Positions 8,412 to 17,429 are shown, numbered from the stretch's first letter. The stretch is DNA of 64,000 nucleotides from Desulfosporosinus cupriresistens (GCF_001707885.1 NZ_MASS01000002.1:92607-156606); one strand, 5' to 3'. Numbers and translations are program-made. Notes: generated by a model from the sequence alone, not told the origin.

Positions 8412-8477
8412 GAGGAGAAAGCTCTCACCCTTGTCGGGATAGTCCCATATTATATGGATAAGGAAGAGAAAGGATCC

Positions 8478-9308
8478 GTGAATAATATGGGTGATATTAT
8501 CTCCGAGCGCACGCCGCTATTAATCGCGGCTGAAATTAATATCATTAAACACCAAACCGAGAAAATGGTTCTTAACAACTTTATCGAAATCGGCCGGCGG
8601 CTGACAGAGGCCAAGGGCCTGTTCAAGTTTGGGGAATGGGCTAAGTGGCTGAAAGAGTCCGTGGGCTTTTCCCAGAGCAGGGCTGAAAAACTGATGCGCC
8701 TCTACGATGCGTACGGGCTCCAACAGCCCGCCTTACGCGGCTCAGAAGCGCAGGCCCTGGAACTGCCGAATTTGAGCTACACCCACGCGCTCATTCTTCT
8801 GGGGGTGCCGGAAGAGGATCGGGCGCAATTCATCAATGATATAGATATTGAAAGCCTAACTACCCGTGAGCTGCAGCTGGCGGTTAATGATCTGAAACAG
8901 TCCCAACAAGAGAAGGCAGGTCTCCAGACAGCCCTTAATGACGAAAAGGAGAAAAACACGCAGCTGGCCAGGGAGTGCGACAACCTGAAAAAAGAAACCA
9001 ATGATTTACGAAAGTCCAAGCAAGAACTTCAGCAGGATGTTGAGAAAAAGGTCATGGAGAATAAGAAACTCACAGAAAATTCGAATTTGAAGAGCTACCA
9101 AAGGGTTAGCAACGAGCTCGCTGCTGCCCAGATCAAGCTGCTCACCGGTAAAGTTGCTTTTCGCTACGAGACCTTGGACAAAGCGTTCAAGGAACTGACT
9201 TATGAGATGGATTTGCTGGCAAAGATTGATCCCCAGGTGCATGGCGAGTATAAAAAAATACTGAATGATTTTTTAATCAAAGCGATGGAGAAGCGAATGG
9301 GGAATTAG
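8478..9308 (+). CDS. DUF3102 protein with long coiled coil
   Basis: The N-terminal half (about residues 5-120) is DUF3102: IKHQTEKMVLNNFIEIGRRL, EAKGLFKFGEWAKWLKE and FSQSRAEKLMRLY, followed by LSYTHALILLGVPEEDR. Residues about 140-215 are a charged coiled coil, and a helical tail follows. The family occurs on mobile elements and near phage genes and may bind DNA; its function is unknown. The start is taken as GTG 8478 behind GAAAGGA, with ATG 8487 as alternative. The open frame extends back across the palindrome to 8256, but that part lacks a ribosome binding site. A decayed partial copy lies at 44.5 kb. Confidence 0.85.
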   Translation: MNNMGDIISERTPLLIAAEINIIKHQTEKMVLNNFIEIGRRLTEAKGLFKFGEWAKWLKESVGFSQSRAEKLMRLYDAYGLQQPALRGSEAQALELPNLSYTHALILLGVPEEDRAQFINDIDIESLTTRELQLAVNDLKQSQQEKAGLQTALNDEKEKNTQLARECDNLKKETNDLRKSKQELQQDVEKKVMENKKLTENSNLKSYQRVSNELAAAQIKLLTGKVAFRYETLDKAFKELTYEMDLLAKIDPQVHGEYKKILNDFLIKAMEKRMGN

Positions 9309-9510
9309 GGGTACTGCCAACCAAATGACTTAAAACACACGCTAAGACAATATTTAACAGTAAGACGCCGGGTTTCCCTACTCTAAGTCAATTATCCCAG
9401 GTATGTAATTATCGGCTATACAACTGTATTTTTCTTTAAAAGTTCGCCATTAACTTGTAACCTTTTGTACCCCTTTTATACTCTAAATATCAGAACTATG
9501 GAGAGGGGAA
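9309..9510. other. Intergenic stretch without recognised features
   Basis: No clear hairpin terminator or reading frame was found between the DUF3102 gene and the small frame at 9511. Confidence 0.4.
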
Positions 9511-9612
9511 ATGTATCATGAAAAAACACTAAGGAAGGTAGATTTCGAAATATATCAAGGTGAGTTTATCGTAGTAGGGTTATTACCAGCCTTAAAGAAG
9601 GTGAAGAAATAA
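9511..9612 (+). CDS. Possible small protein of 33 residues
   Basis: A short frame begins MYHEKTLRKVDFEIYQG and ends in a basic LKKVKK tail. It follows a good GAGAGGGG ribosome binding site at a 2-3 nt spacing. It is 57 nt before the next gene on the same strand. No family is recognised. Support is the ribosome binding site only. Confidence 0.4.
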   Translation: MYHEKTLRKVDFEIYQGEFIVVGLLPALKKVKK

Positions 9613-9668
9613 TTTAATTTCTTTAGTATCAAGACTTTAATTAAATAAAACTACAAAGAAAAGGTGTG

Positions 9669-10070
9669 ATGGTAATAAAAATGGATAATAAATTTGGACA
9701 ACGACTTTACATTTTTTTTGGTTTCATCTTTTTGTTATTTAGTGGGATATTTGGCATATCCTCTATTACTAGAGGTGTCTTTCCAACCGGACAAGAACTT
9801 GTAATGTTCGGAATCAGTGTTATGGCTTTTTGCCTTGCTTATCTTCACCCTCAATTTAAGGAAAATGACGAACGTTCAAAACTGATACGAGAAAAGGGAA
9901 TGTTTTATAGTTATTTTATTATCGTTAGTATTCTAATAATATTATCAGGGCTTTTTCAATTTAATGTTATCAATCTCAATGGCATTCAGACAGTTTATCT
10001 AGTAGAAACTTTAATAATAGTTACAGTTTTTCTATCGTTTGTGGTTCTGTCAAAAACTATAATAGTTTAG
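9669..10070 (+). CDS. Hypothetical four-helix membrane protein
   Basis: The 133-residue product has four hydrophobic segments (about residues 12-32, 42-58, 75-95 and 105-128). A charged loop ENDERSKLIREKG lies between helices two and three. That loop resembles the DERxxxIxxKG motif of small DUF2178/permease-like membrane proteins, but I cannot assign it firmly. Starts at GTG 9666, ATG 9669 and ATG 9681 are possible; 9669 is best placed behind AAAAGG. It ends just before an IS1182-type element. Confidence 0.6.
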   Translation: MVIKMDNKFGQRLYIFFGFIFLLFSGIFGISSITRGVFPTGQELVMFGISVMAFCLAYLHPQFKENDERSKLIREKGMFYSYFIIVSILIILSGLFQFNVINLNGIQTVYLVETLIIVTVFLSFVVLSKTIIV

Positions 10071-10111
10071 GCCTCTCTCATTGAAGGGGCTGTGTGAAAA
10101 CACAGCTAAGA

Positions 10112-10147
10112 AAAACAGTCTAAAATGCAAGTTTTAGACTGTTTTTT
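10112..10147. terminator. Hairpin terminator inside the left end of the IS
   Basis: AACAGTCTAAAA and TTTTAGACTGTT pair perfectly around a short loop, with A and T tracts on either side. It can terminate in both directions and insulates the transposase gene. Confidence 0.75.
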
Positions 10148-10213
10148 GCCATTTTAGAGTGGAGTAATGGTAAAATATATGTAGAAAGAAAACGCAAAAG
10201 CAGGTGTATTAGA

Positions 10214-11799
10214 ATGTCAAAGCCTGGACAAAAAGTGCATAACAAAATCGTCTTCAAAGAATATAATCAAAAACAATTGAGCCTTCCCATTGACTTAGAA
10301 TGCTTAATACCAGCAAATCATATGGTGAGAGTCATCAATAGTGCTATAGATCAAATGAACCTAGAACCTCTATTTGCCAAATATCCAGGAGGAGGTCGAT
10401 CCAGCTTTCATCCAGTTATGATGACAAAATTGCTGGTGTACGCCTATGCCGATAAAATATATTCAAGTAGACGAATTGAAAAAGCTGCGCGAGAAAACAT
10501 CATGTATATGTGGCTTTGCGGTGGCAATGTACCCGACTTTAAAACCATTAATAGCTTCCGTGGCGAGCGAATGAAAGACATCATCCTCGAAGTATTTAGT
10601 GAAGTGGTCGAGCTATTAATTAAGCAAGGACACATCAAATTAGAAAATTACTTCTTAGACGGAACCAAAATAGAAGCCAATGCTAACAAGTACAGCTGGG
10701 TCTGGGGGAAATCAACCAAGCGCTACAAAGAGAAGCTTCGAGAAAAATGCAAAGAGCTTTTACTGTATGCCCAACATACTAATGATGAAGAACAGAACGA
10801 ATATGGGGATCGAAACCTAGAGGAGTTGGGCGAAGAAAAACCAATTGATGCCAAAGCTATAGAAGAAGCCGTACAGAGAATCGATGAAAAGTTAACCACG
10901 AACCCCACATAAAACACTAAAGAAAGCCAAAAAACTGATGGAGCGCGATTACCTGCCTCGAATGAAGAAATACGAAAAGCAGGAAGAACTCCTTGCCGAA
11001 CGGAACAGTTATTCTAAAACCGATACCGATGCAACCTTTATGAGAATGAAAGAAGATCACATGAAAAACGGGCAGTTAAAGCCCGGTTACAATGTCCAAA
11101 TAGGAACAGAGAACCAATTTGTAGTAGGTTATAGCATCCATCGATCCGCGGGAGATACCAGCTGTATGAAGGAGCATTTAGAGGGAGTAAAAAAAAGAAC
11201 TAGGTGGCAAACTTCCAAAGAACATCGTTGCGGATGCCGGATATGGTAGCGAAGAAAACTATGAATATCTCGAAGAAGCCAAAGTGGGAAACTACATAAA
11301 ATACAACACCTTTCACAAAGAAACAACTCGTAAATGGAAGGCAGATCTAACCCGAGTACAGAATTGGCACTATAACGAAAAACAAGACGAATACACTTGT
11401 GGGTATGGCAAGATACTGAGATTCCGCTACGAAAAAACTCAAAAAAGCAAAAACGGGTATCGAAGTTTAGTCCGTGTTTATGAAAGCGACGACTGTAAGG
11501 ATTGTCCCTATCGGGATCGATGTATAAAGAAGACGGATAAACCAGAATTCAACAAACGGATTTACATTAATAGACGAGGTAATGAACTAAAAGCTCAAGC
11601 GCGGGCTAACTTAACGAGTGAGTACGGTCTAGAGATGCGAAGTCTGAGGCCAGTAGAAGTCGAAAGCGTCTTTGGTAATATCAAAGGCAATTTTGGTGTC
11701 AGGCGATTTATACTCAAAGGAATGACCAAGGTTAAATTAGAATGGGGCCTACATTGTATAGCCCATAATATGAGAAAGATGGCAGCCTTCAGTGTATGA
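10214..11799 (+). pseudogene. IS1182-family transposase with two frameshifts
   Basis: The first piece (10214-10912) begins with QKVHNKIVFKEYNQKQLSLP and contains VPDFKTINSFRGERM and YFLDGTKIEANANKYSWVWGK, the typical N-terminal and first catalytic DDE parts. Continuation needs a frame change near 10906-10914 to reach [15 protein letters not shown], and a second one at the A8 run around 11190 to reach [20 protein letters not shown]. The last piece (to 11799) has the cysteine-rich CKDCPYRDRCIK and the VESVFGNIK ending. The pieces together are full length (about 525 residues), so this is a recently inactivated copy or contains sequencing errors. Confidence 0.88.
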
Positions 11800-11895
11800 T
11801 GGTTGCCGTCTTTCTTTTTTTGTACATTTTATGGAGTTTATTGCATTAATAACGACGAAGGGGACCGTACTGAAACAAAGTTTCAGCACAGCCCC

Positions 11896-12223
11896 TAGTT
11901 CGCATATGAAGAACGCATTAGGTTGGGAAAACATGTACCTAGAGAGTTGTTTTTTAGAGAAGGCGCTACCGCACATCATACGTCGTTTATCAGTCATATC
12001 CACAAGGGCTTGCAGCCATTTTATAGATTGCGTCGATGTCTGCTTTAAACTTGGAATAAGTTGCTAGTTGTTACCGATACATAGAAACTCAATGAAAATT
12101 ATGTCTATTTAATCAGCTAAATGTAACTTATTTAGTTCTGTTACATTCAATATTGAGTTTTGGGCACTGGTCCCTCTACCGGACTTTTGGACGATATGTG
12201 TACAGAACCCCAATTATGGGTAT
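11896..12223. other. Gene-free stretch right of the IS
   Basis: No family-like frame is seen. The stretch separates the IS end from the convergent DUF975 gene and shows only AT-rich sequence near 12090-12150. Confidence 0.4.
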
Positions 12224-12880
12224 TTAATTCCCATAATCTTTCAAGTCCTGGTAGAAGTTAGCCAAAGCAGTATTGTAGTAAGGAATAACCCACAAAAACC
12301 CTATACCGAGTGTTATTATTCCCAAAAGGAACCACCCTAAATAGCTTAACCATAACTTAAATAGGTCAAATTTATAACCAACCATCATGAGTTTGCTTCG
12401 TTTTAAGGCTTCTAAGGCACTGAGTTGAGGGTTATCGCACAGAATATAATAGGCCATGGAATATCTTAGGATGGCAATAATTCCTGGAATAATAAGAAGT
12501 AACATCCATAATAGCGTAAAAACAGTTATCAAAAGATTCAGAACAAATGTTTTGAGGAAAAATTTAAAACCGCCAAACATATCCTTGATTACTGGTCCTT
12601 CATTCCTCATCAGCTTAACGAAATAGCCTGCTACCCCGAGGGCTACTGGACCTGCTAAAATGAAGGACACTAAATCACCCAGGCCTGAGGAGTGCCTGGT
12701 CGTAGGGACACTAACCAGTTCACCATTCTGCCATACATTTCGTAGAGTCTGAATCTCATTTCCGTTTGCAAAGGCCTGTGTAAGAAGCCACGCAATAAAA
12801 CATACGATAACCGCTTGGGTCCAATTGCCACTTAACTGTTCTTTAGCCCGGCGTTTTAAATCATAACTTTCTTGTGGCAT
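12224..12880 (-). CDS. DUF975 family integral membrane protein
   Basis: The 218-residue protein starts with a short soluble segment (SYDLKRRAKEQLSGNW), typical of DUF975, followed by hydrophobic segments at about residues 20-38, 68-90, 108-136 and 178-205. Conserved elements include FKFFLKTF, IPGIIAILRYSMAYYILCDNP and ALKRSKLMMVGYKFDLFKL. The family is widespread in Firmicutes, and its role is unknown. The start follows AAGGAGGCAAAAGGT. It stands alone between the IS and an HTH relic. Confidence 0.9.
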   Translation of the reverse strand: MPQESYDLKRRAKEQLSGNWTQAVIVCFIAWLLTQAFANGNEIQTLRNVWQNGELVSVPTTRHSSGLGDLVSFILAGPVALGVAGYFVKLMRNEGPVIKDMFGGFKFFLKTFVLNLLITVFTLLWMLLLIIPGIIAILRYSMAYYILCDNPQLSALEALKRSKLMMVGYKFDLFKLWLSYLGWFLLGIITLGIGFLWVIPYYNTALANFYQDLKDYGN

Positions 12881-12950
12881 ACCTTTTGCCTCCTTTGAAT
12901 TTTATAGATAACGAATTATAACACTGTTTTCAGACTTTTTAGCAAAAAAT

Positions 12951-13073
12951 CTACTCTAAATCGCTGTCTTCGAAAATAAAGATCTCTTCAATCGTCGAAT
13001 TCAGAACACAGGCCACTTTTGCTGCAAGCTTAAGTGAGGGATTGTAGTCCCCTTTTTCAAGAAAGACAATTGG
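12951..13073 (-). pseudogene. C-terminal fragment of an XRE/HTH_3 regulator
   Basis: The minus-strand frame reads FLEKGDYNPSLKLAAKVACV followed by LNSTIEEIF, the second half of a YgzD-type helix-turn-helix domain, and ends in TAG. The N-terminal half is replaced by unrelated sequence carrying a TGCCT/AGGCA hairpin and a T run (13074-13095). It points away from the intact XRE gene at 13178. Confidence 0.75.
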
Positions 13074-13145
13074 TGCCTGACAGGCATCTTTTTTGCTATT
13101 TAATTTTGGTATCTTGCTATTACCTTATTTACAAATGACACCGAT

Positions 13146-13161
13146 AGTGTAAAATTACACT
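13146..13161. promoter_or_regulatory. Inverted repeat upstream of the XRE gene, candidate operator
   Basis: AGTGTAA and TTACACT flank two bases, 16 nt before the start codon of the XRE regulator. This is the size and position expected for autoregulation by a small HTH repressor. Confidence 0.55.
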
Positions 13162-13177
13162 CAAGGAGTGTTACTTT

Positions 13178-13636
13178 ATGACCAGACTTGATTTTATAAA
13201 TAAGGCCTCTGAAAAATTAAAACTTATCCGCATTGAAAATCAATTTACGCAGGACAAAATGGCTGACATTTTGGGTATATCCAAGAAGACCCTCGTTCAG
13301 ATTGAAAAAGGCCGATCCACTCTGAGTTGGGCGGGTTCTGTAACCCTATGTACAATTTTTAGAAATAGTGAAATATTAGAGATGACCTTTGGAGGGGACC
13401 CACAAGATATTATCCTTTCTTTAGCCTTTACCGATTATGAACGTAAGGAAAAAACCATGGGGGGGAAGGTGTGGTGGATAAATATTAAGTGGACTGATGA
13501 ATTTCGAATCCAGCAGAATATAGTCTCGGAGCACTATCGGATTCTAGATGGTCAGGATAGGAGAATTTGTTCTTCCTTTGATTATGGATTTATCAAAACG
13601 AGACTCCAGGAGCTTTCCGATGATTGTGGGGTTTGA
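13178..13636 (+). CDS. XRE-family HTH regulator in front of the biosynthetic cluster
   Basis: The 152-residue protein has an N-terminal HTH_3 domain (KLKLIRIENQFTQDKMADILGISKKTLVQIEKGR, about residues 12-48). Its remaining half is a non-conserved C-terminal domain with KVWWINIKWTDEFRIQQN. The start follows AAGGAGTG. The stop is one base from the ATG of the UbiA-family gene, so it is translationally coupled to the cluster and probably regulates it. The C-terminal half could be a ligand-binding part; nothing more can be said. Confidence 0.85.
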   Translation: MTRLDFINKASEKLKLIRIENQFTQDKMADILGISKKTLVQIEKGRSTLSWAGSVTLCTIFRNSEILEMTFGGDPQDIILSLAFTDYERKEKTMGGKVWWINIKWTDEFRIQQNIVSEHYRILDGQDRRICSSFDYGFIKTRLQELSDDCGV

Positions 13637-13637
13637 A

Positions 13638-14618
13638 ATGGTAAAATTCATTAAGGCTTACATCAAATCAATGAGGCTTTACTACGCTTTTGTAACCGGA
13701 ATTTCAGGTTGGATCGGGATGGCATTTTACGAATATATTGCCAAATCTCCCTTTCAGACAGTGGAAATAATTCCGGCAACGGAAAAAAAAGCCTTAATAT
13801 TGAGCATGCTGTTTCTCAGTTGGGGGATTAACCAAATTATCAATGACTACTTAGGTTTGAAAGAGGACAAGGTCAATGCGCCTCACCGTCCGATGGTTAC
13901 CGGTGAACTGGATCCAGGAAATGCCTTGCTCTTAACAGGTGCGCTGCTGATCATAACGTTATTGATTACATACCTGTATCTGGAACCAATTGCCCTTATT
14001 CCTGCAATCGGGGGAATAGTTTTGAACATTTTATATGAGTACGCCAAAGGTTATGGCATTTTCGGTAATATTTGCTTTGGACTGATGATTTCCATGTGTA
14101 CAGCCTTCGGGTTTTTGGCAGCAGGCCCAACTCAGTCCCCGTATTTTACACCCAGCCGGGTTTCGGTGTTAATCCTAGTAGCTGTGATGAACGGATTGAT
14201 GACTTTTTATACTTATTTCAAAGACTATGAAGGGGATAAGGCCACAGAAAAACGGACGCTAATCGTCTTGCTGGGGATCGAGAAATCCAGGTATCTTGCT
14301 GCAATCTCTGCTTTTCTTCCCGCAGCGATCTTCGCGTCACTATATTTTAATCATTATATTGAAGCTAGGGTCAACACTATTTTCCTTATCCTAGCTGGAT
14401 TAACAGTTTTTTTGGAACTGTGGACGGGGTATCTTTTCTTTAAAAACCCTCAGGGAGAAAGAACTTATTATTCTTTGGCAACTAATTTTCGGGCCTGTAT
14501 CTGTGGCCAGGCAACCCTTATTGCTCTATTCAACACAGAACTGGCAATGATCCTTTTTTTAGTTTCCTATATGTTTGTAGGATTCTTATTTGATCTGCAT
14601 ACTGATCCTAAATCATGA
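13638..14618 (+). CDS. UbiA-family prenyltransferase
   Basis: The 326-residue membrane protein has about eight to nine hydrophobic helices and both aspartate-rich motifs of the UbiA superfamily: NQIINDYLGLKEDKVNAPHRP at about residues 65-85, and DYEGDKATEKRT at about 196-207. These bind the Mg-diphosphate of a prenyl donor. The acceptor is unknown; quinone precursors, tetraprenyl-glycerol-type lipids and haem are known for the family. The first PHRP-containing loop is typical of the chlorophyll/menaquinone/DGGGP-synthase type. The start at 13638 follows the XRE stop by one base; an upstream in-frame extension to 13548 overlaps the XRE gene and is rejected. Part of this gene recurs as a relic at 894-973. 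Confidence 0.9.
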   Translation: MVKFIKAYIKSMRLYYAFVTGISGWIGMAFYEYIAKSPFQTVEIIPATEKKALILSMLFLSWGINQIINDYLGLKEDKVNAPHRPMVTGELDPGNALLLTGALLIITLLITYLYLEPIALIPAIGGIVLNILYEYAKGYGIFGNICFGLMISMCTAFGFLAAGPTQSPYFTPSRVSVLILVAVMNGLMTFYTYFKDYEGDKATEKRTLIVLLGIEKSRYLAAISAFLPAAIFASLYFNHYIEARVNTIFLILAGLTVFLELWTGYLFFKNPQGERTYYSLATNFRACICGQATLIALFNTELAMILFLVSYMFVGFLFDLHTDPKS

Positions 14619-14727
14619 AGAAAATCTTCTTCCTATGGCGTCTAACTTGAACTGAAGCTCAGTCAGACTTATCCATGCGCTAAATTCAGCTTTCGATATT
14701 CGAGCCACGAACCACAACTACGAACTA

Positions 14728-14775
14728 CGAATATCGAATATCGAATATCGAATATCGAATATCGAATATCGAATT
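14728..14775. repeat. Tandem heptamer repeat (CGAATAT)n
   Basis: Six full copies of CGAATAT and a partial seventh run up to 12 nt before the start codon of the next gene. A looser array of CGA-containing words precedes it from about 14690. The intergenic region at 19540-19575 has similar CTCGAAC-type words. Confidence 0.95.
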
Positions 14776-14787
14776 GGGAGGGCTGTT

Positions 14788-15996
14788 ATGAAATTATTTG
14801 AACCGGCAACGTTGGGCCCCTGCCGGTTGAAAAATAGACTTATCCGGTCAGCAACCTTCGAGGGTATGGCTGATCATCAAGGTTATCCACTCCCAGAATA
14901 CTGCCTGTTGTATAAAACTTTAGCCTCAGGAGGCGTGGGAGGGATCATTACAGGTTTTGCGTATATCTCGTCCGAAGGAAAAGCGATGCAGCCGGGTCAG
15001 GTCAGAATAGATCGTCAGGAAATGGTCGAATACTTTTTGCCGGTTACTAATGAGGTTCATAAATACGACTGTAAGATTTTTATGCAGTTGGCTCACACTG
15101 GGAGACAGACCAGGAAAAAAGAAACAGGGCTGGATGTCTGGGGAGTGTCTAATAAAAGGTCCTTATATTTTAGAGGTTCTCCTCGAGAGTTGGCTACTGA
15201 TCAAGTGTATGCGCTGGTCAAACGATTTGCCGAAGCCGCAGGGTATGCTAAAGCGGCCGGATTTGACGGTGTTCAGGTTCATGCTGCCCATGGCTACCTT
15301 ATCCATCAGTTTCTGCTGCCGTCAATCAATTGTCGAACCGATGAATTTGGCGTTGATGCTAAGAGCAGGATCGGTACGAAATTTCTGGGCTTGGTTATCC
15401 AGGAGATTAGAAAGACGTGTGGCTATGATTTTGCTCTGTTGGTCAAGGTAAGTGGGAGTGATGACTACTTTACCAAATTCACTTCCGAACAGTTTGTCAA
15501 TCTGATACGGTTCCTTGATGCTCAAAAAGTCGATGGCTTAGAGATCAGTTATGGAACGATGGATCATGCCTTGAATATCTTTCGCGGGGAAATACCCTGC
15601 AAAGTGCTCTTCCGGCATAACCCAGTGTTCAAAACCAATCATGGTATAAGGAAAACACTTCATAACTTGCTGGTTTTTTGTTTGATGAGGGTAAAACTCA
15701 AACCGTTTTCGCCTACTTATAATCTTGAGTACGCCAAAATGGCCAAATCCTTGACAACTATCCCCATTCTTAGTGTGGGTGGTTTCCGGAAGGGAGTGGA
15801 GATGGGGGAGTGTCTAGAAAATGGCTTTGCTGATTTTATCAGTCTGTGCAGACCCTTTATTTGTGAGCCGAACCTCGCTGAAAAGCTAGTGCAAGACTTG
15901 AACTATTCTGCGCAATGTATCAATTGTAATATTTGTGCCATTATGTGTGATTCCGATCAACCAACACGTTGTTACCAAAAATGTTCTAATTTATAG
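14788..15996 (+). CDS. Old-yellow-enzyme family (NADH:flavin) oxidoreductase with C-terminal cysteine cluster
   Basis: The 402-residue protein is an FMN-binding TIM barrel: LFEPATLGPCRLKNRLIRSAT at the start, MQLAHTGRQ at about 99-107, GFDGVQVHAAHGYLIHQFL at about 159-177 with the substrate-binding histidines, and ILSVGGFRKG late. The C-terminus has CINCNIC and a further cysteine three residues on (residues 377-387), the [4Fe-4S] pattern of 2,4-dienoyl-CoA-reductase-type members, but the second FAD/NADH-binding half is missing. It probably reduces an activated C=C bond using an outside electron donor. The start follows GGGAGGGCTGTT. The last bases recur in the relic at 975-996. Confidence 0.9.
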   Translation: MKLFEPATLGPCRLKNRLIRSATFEGMADHQGYPLPEYCLLYKTLASGGVGGIITGFAYISSEGKAMQPGQVRIDRQEMVEYFLPVTNEVHKYDCKIFMQLAHTGRQTRKKETGLDVWGVSNKRSLYFRGSPRELATDQVYALVKRFAEAAGYAKAAGFDGVQVHAAHGYLIHQFLLPSINCRTDEFGVDAKSRIGTKFLGLVIQEIRKTCGYDFALLVKVSGSDDYFTKFTSEQFVNLIRFLDAQKVDGLEISYGTMDHALNIFRGEIPCKVLFRHNPVFKTNHGIRKTLHNLLVFCLMRVKLKPFSPTYNLEYAKMAKSLTTIPILSVGGFRKGVEMGECLENGFADFISLCRPFICEPNLAEKLVQDLNYSAQCINCNICAIMCDSDQPTRCYQKCSNL

Positions 15997-16015
15997 TGGA
16001 AAGGCGTGAATTGAA

Positions 16016-16267
16016 ATGGAAGACAGAGTAATCTTTACCTTAAAACACATTTTAAACAAAAGGTATATGAAAATAACCCTGGAGAGTCGTTTGCGTGAAG
16101 ACTTGAATGTGGATTCATTAGACTTACTGATGATTCTGGCGGATCTAGAGGATGAATTTGCTACAACCCTATCTGAAGAGGATTTTTCAGATGTGGTTAC
16201 TGTCAATGATATTGTCGTAAAGCTAAGAGCTAAGGGGGTACAAGATTATAGGCATGTATTTGAATGA
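16016..16267 (+). CDS. Acyl carrier protein
   Basis: The 83-residue acidic four-helix protein has the phosphopantetheine site NVDSLDLL with Ser34. Other features are REDL just before it and a late VVTVNDIVVKLRA helix. It sits 20 nt after the reductase gene and overlaps the alpha-oxoamine synthase gene by 14 nt. This coupling suggests that it delivers the acyl thioester to that enzyme, as dedicated ACPs do in bacterial sphingolipid and some natural-product pathways. It is distinct from a normal fatty-acid acpP, which would sit near fab genes. Confidence 0.92.
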   Translation: MEDRVIFTLKHILNKRYMKITLESRLREDLNVDSLDLLMILADLEDEFATTLSEEDFSDVVTVNDIVVKLRAKGVQDYRHVFE

Positions 16268-17429
16268 TTTTTATAACCGGTTTAGCCTGGATGAGCGACC
16301 GGCCGAGGTTGCCTGTCATAATCCCTATTACCAGAGAATGGATTCTGGACTGGATGCAAAAATACTGGTGCATAAACATACGATGATTGACCTGGCATCC
16401 AACAACTATCTGGGCCTGGCAACCGACGAGAGGGTAAAGCTGGCTGCAGTACAAGCTGTCCAAAAATATGGAGTATCACTCTGCGGCACACCGATCGCTA
16501 CAGGCTACAGCGATTTGTACCAAAGGCTGGAAGAAAAATTAGCAAACTTTGTAGGGCTGGAGGAGACAATCCTCCTGCCTTCGTGCTACCAGGCTAATAA
16601 TGGATTATTTAGTTCTATTGCCGGCCCCCAGGATCTGATCATATTTGACCGATGTGCTCATTCTTCCTTGATCCAGGGGATCAAAGCGGCCGGCTGTAAA
16701 ATCAGGCCCTTTCTTCATAATAATTTGGAGCATTTAGAAGGCATTTTACAGCGTTCCGTAGGGTATCGGCAGGTCTTTGTCGTGACTGAGTCGGTGTTTT
16801 CTACTGAGGGCAGTGTTGCACCGTTTAAGGAGATCGTGCAATTGTGTGAGAAATACCAGGCCCTGCCGGTGATTGATGATTCCCACGGCATAGGAGTGTT
16901 GGGCGGATCAGGGCGTGGAATCCTTGAGGAGCAGGGGATAAGCAGATACCGAGGGGTTTATACGGCATCGTTAGGAAAGGCAATGGCTTCTTCAGGTGGA
17001 ATGATCAGCGGTGAAAAAAGACTGATCGACTATCTTAAATATTACTGCCCTCATCTAGTCTATTCTACAGCCTTGTCGCCGGCAGTTCTGGCTGGCACCG
17101 AGGCTGTTCTGGACATTATTCATTCTGAATTTGGGACGATTAAAGGTAGGCTGGTTACCTATCAACAAGAGATATATAAAAGCCTGGTTAAAGGAGGATT
17201 TACTGTGCTGCCAGGTGAGGCCCCTATTAATTCCATTCAATGCGGCAGTAAAGAAGCAACGTTTATCCTGGCCAAAATGCTTTATGACCAAGGGATTCTT
17301 TCCACACCGTTCATTGAGCCCTCCGTCCCGATCAATGATGGACGGGTAAGGTTGATTGCCGGAGCCAATCTCAGCGAAGATTCAGTGGCCGAAGCCGCGG
17401 AAATTATTCAAAGGATCGGATGCTCATGA
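16254..17429 (+). CDS. Alpha-oxoamine synthase (BioF/KBL/serine palmitoyltransferase family)
   Basis: The 391-residue PLP enzyme has the full fold-type I signature: IDLASNNYLGLA at about 45-56, CGTPIATGYSDLYQRLEEKLA, the cofactor-stacking histidine in DRCAHSSL, VTESVFSTEGSVAP, the PLP-aspartate region IDDSHGIGVLG at about 207-217, and the Schiff-base lysine K242 in TASLGKAMASSGG. The family condenses an amino acid with an acyl thioester, with decarboxylation. Overlap with the ACP gene argues for an acyl-ACP substrate. Biotin synthesis is unlikely because no bioA, bioD or bioB is near. The amino acid cannot be read from the sequence. Confidence 0.92.
   Translation: MYLNDFYNRFSLDERPAEVACHNPYYQRMDSGLDAKILVHKHTMIDLASNNYLGLATDERVKLAAVQAVQKYGVSLCGTPIATGYSDLYQRLEEKLANFVGLEETILLPSCYQANNGLFSSIAGPQDLIIFDRCAHSSLIQGIKAAGCKIRPFLHNNLEHLEGILQRSVGYRQVFVVTESVFSTEGSVAPFKEIVQLCEKYQALPVIDDSHGIGVLGGSGRGILEEQGISRYRGVYTASLGKAMASSGGMISGEKRLIDYLKYYCPHLVYSTALSPAVLAGTEAVLDIIHSEFGTIKGRLVTYQQEIYKSLVKGGFTVLPGEAPINSIQCGSKEATFILAKMLYDQGILSTPFIEPSVPINDGRVRLIAGANLSEDSVAEAAEIIQRIGCS

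Larger units (their letters stand above)
10086..11895 (+). mobile_element. IS1182-family insertion sequence
   Basis: The element is about 1.8 kb. It is bounded by imperfect inverted repeats starting GGGGCTGTG: at 10086 on the left and, reversed, ending at 11895 on the right. It contains one broken transposase gene. A strong hairpin at 10112-10147 inside the left end should block read-in transcription. No convincing target-site duplication was seen. Ends are placed by eye. Confidence 0.85.

Noticed and set aside
11180..11200. A8 run in the IS1182 transposase as a programmed frameshift site
   Set aside because: IS1182-type transposases are normally one frame as far as I know, and a second, unrelated shift exists near 10910. 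Decay or error is simpler.
13548..13637. Longer N-terminus for the UbiA-family gene
   Set aside because: It overlaps the XRE gene in another frame. The ATG at 13638 gives the normal family start.
14690..14780. CRISPR-like array
   Set aside because: The repeat is a simple 7-bp tandem without spacers. No cas gene lies in the window.
16254..17429. bioF for biotin synthesis
   Set aside because: No other biotin gene is near, and the gene is coupled to an ACP and a lipid kinase.
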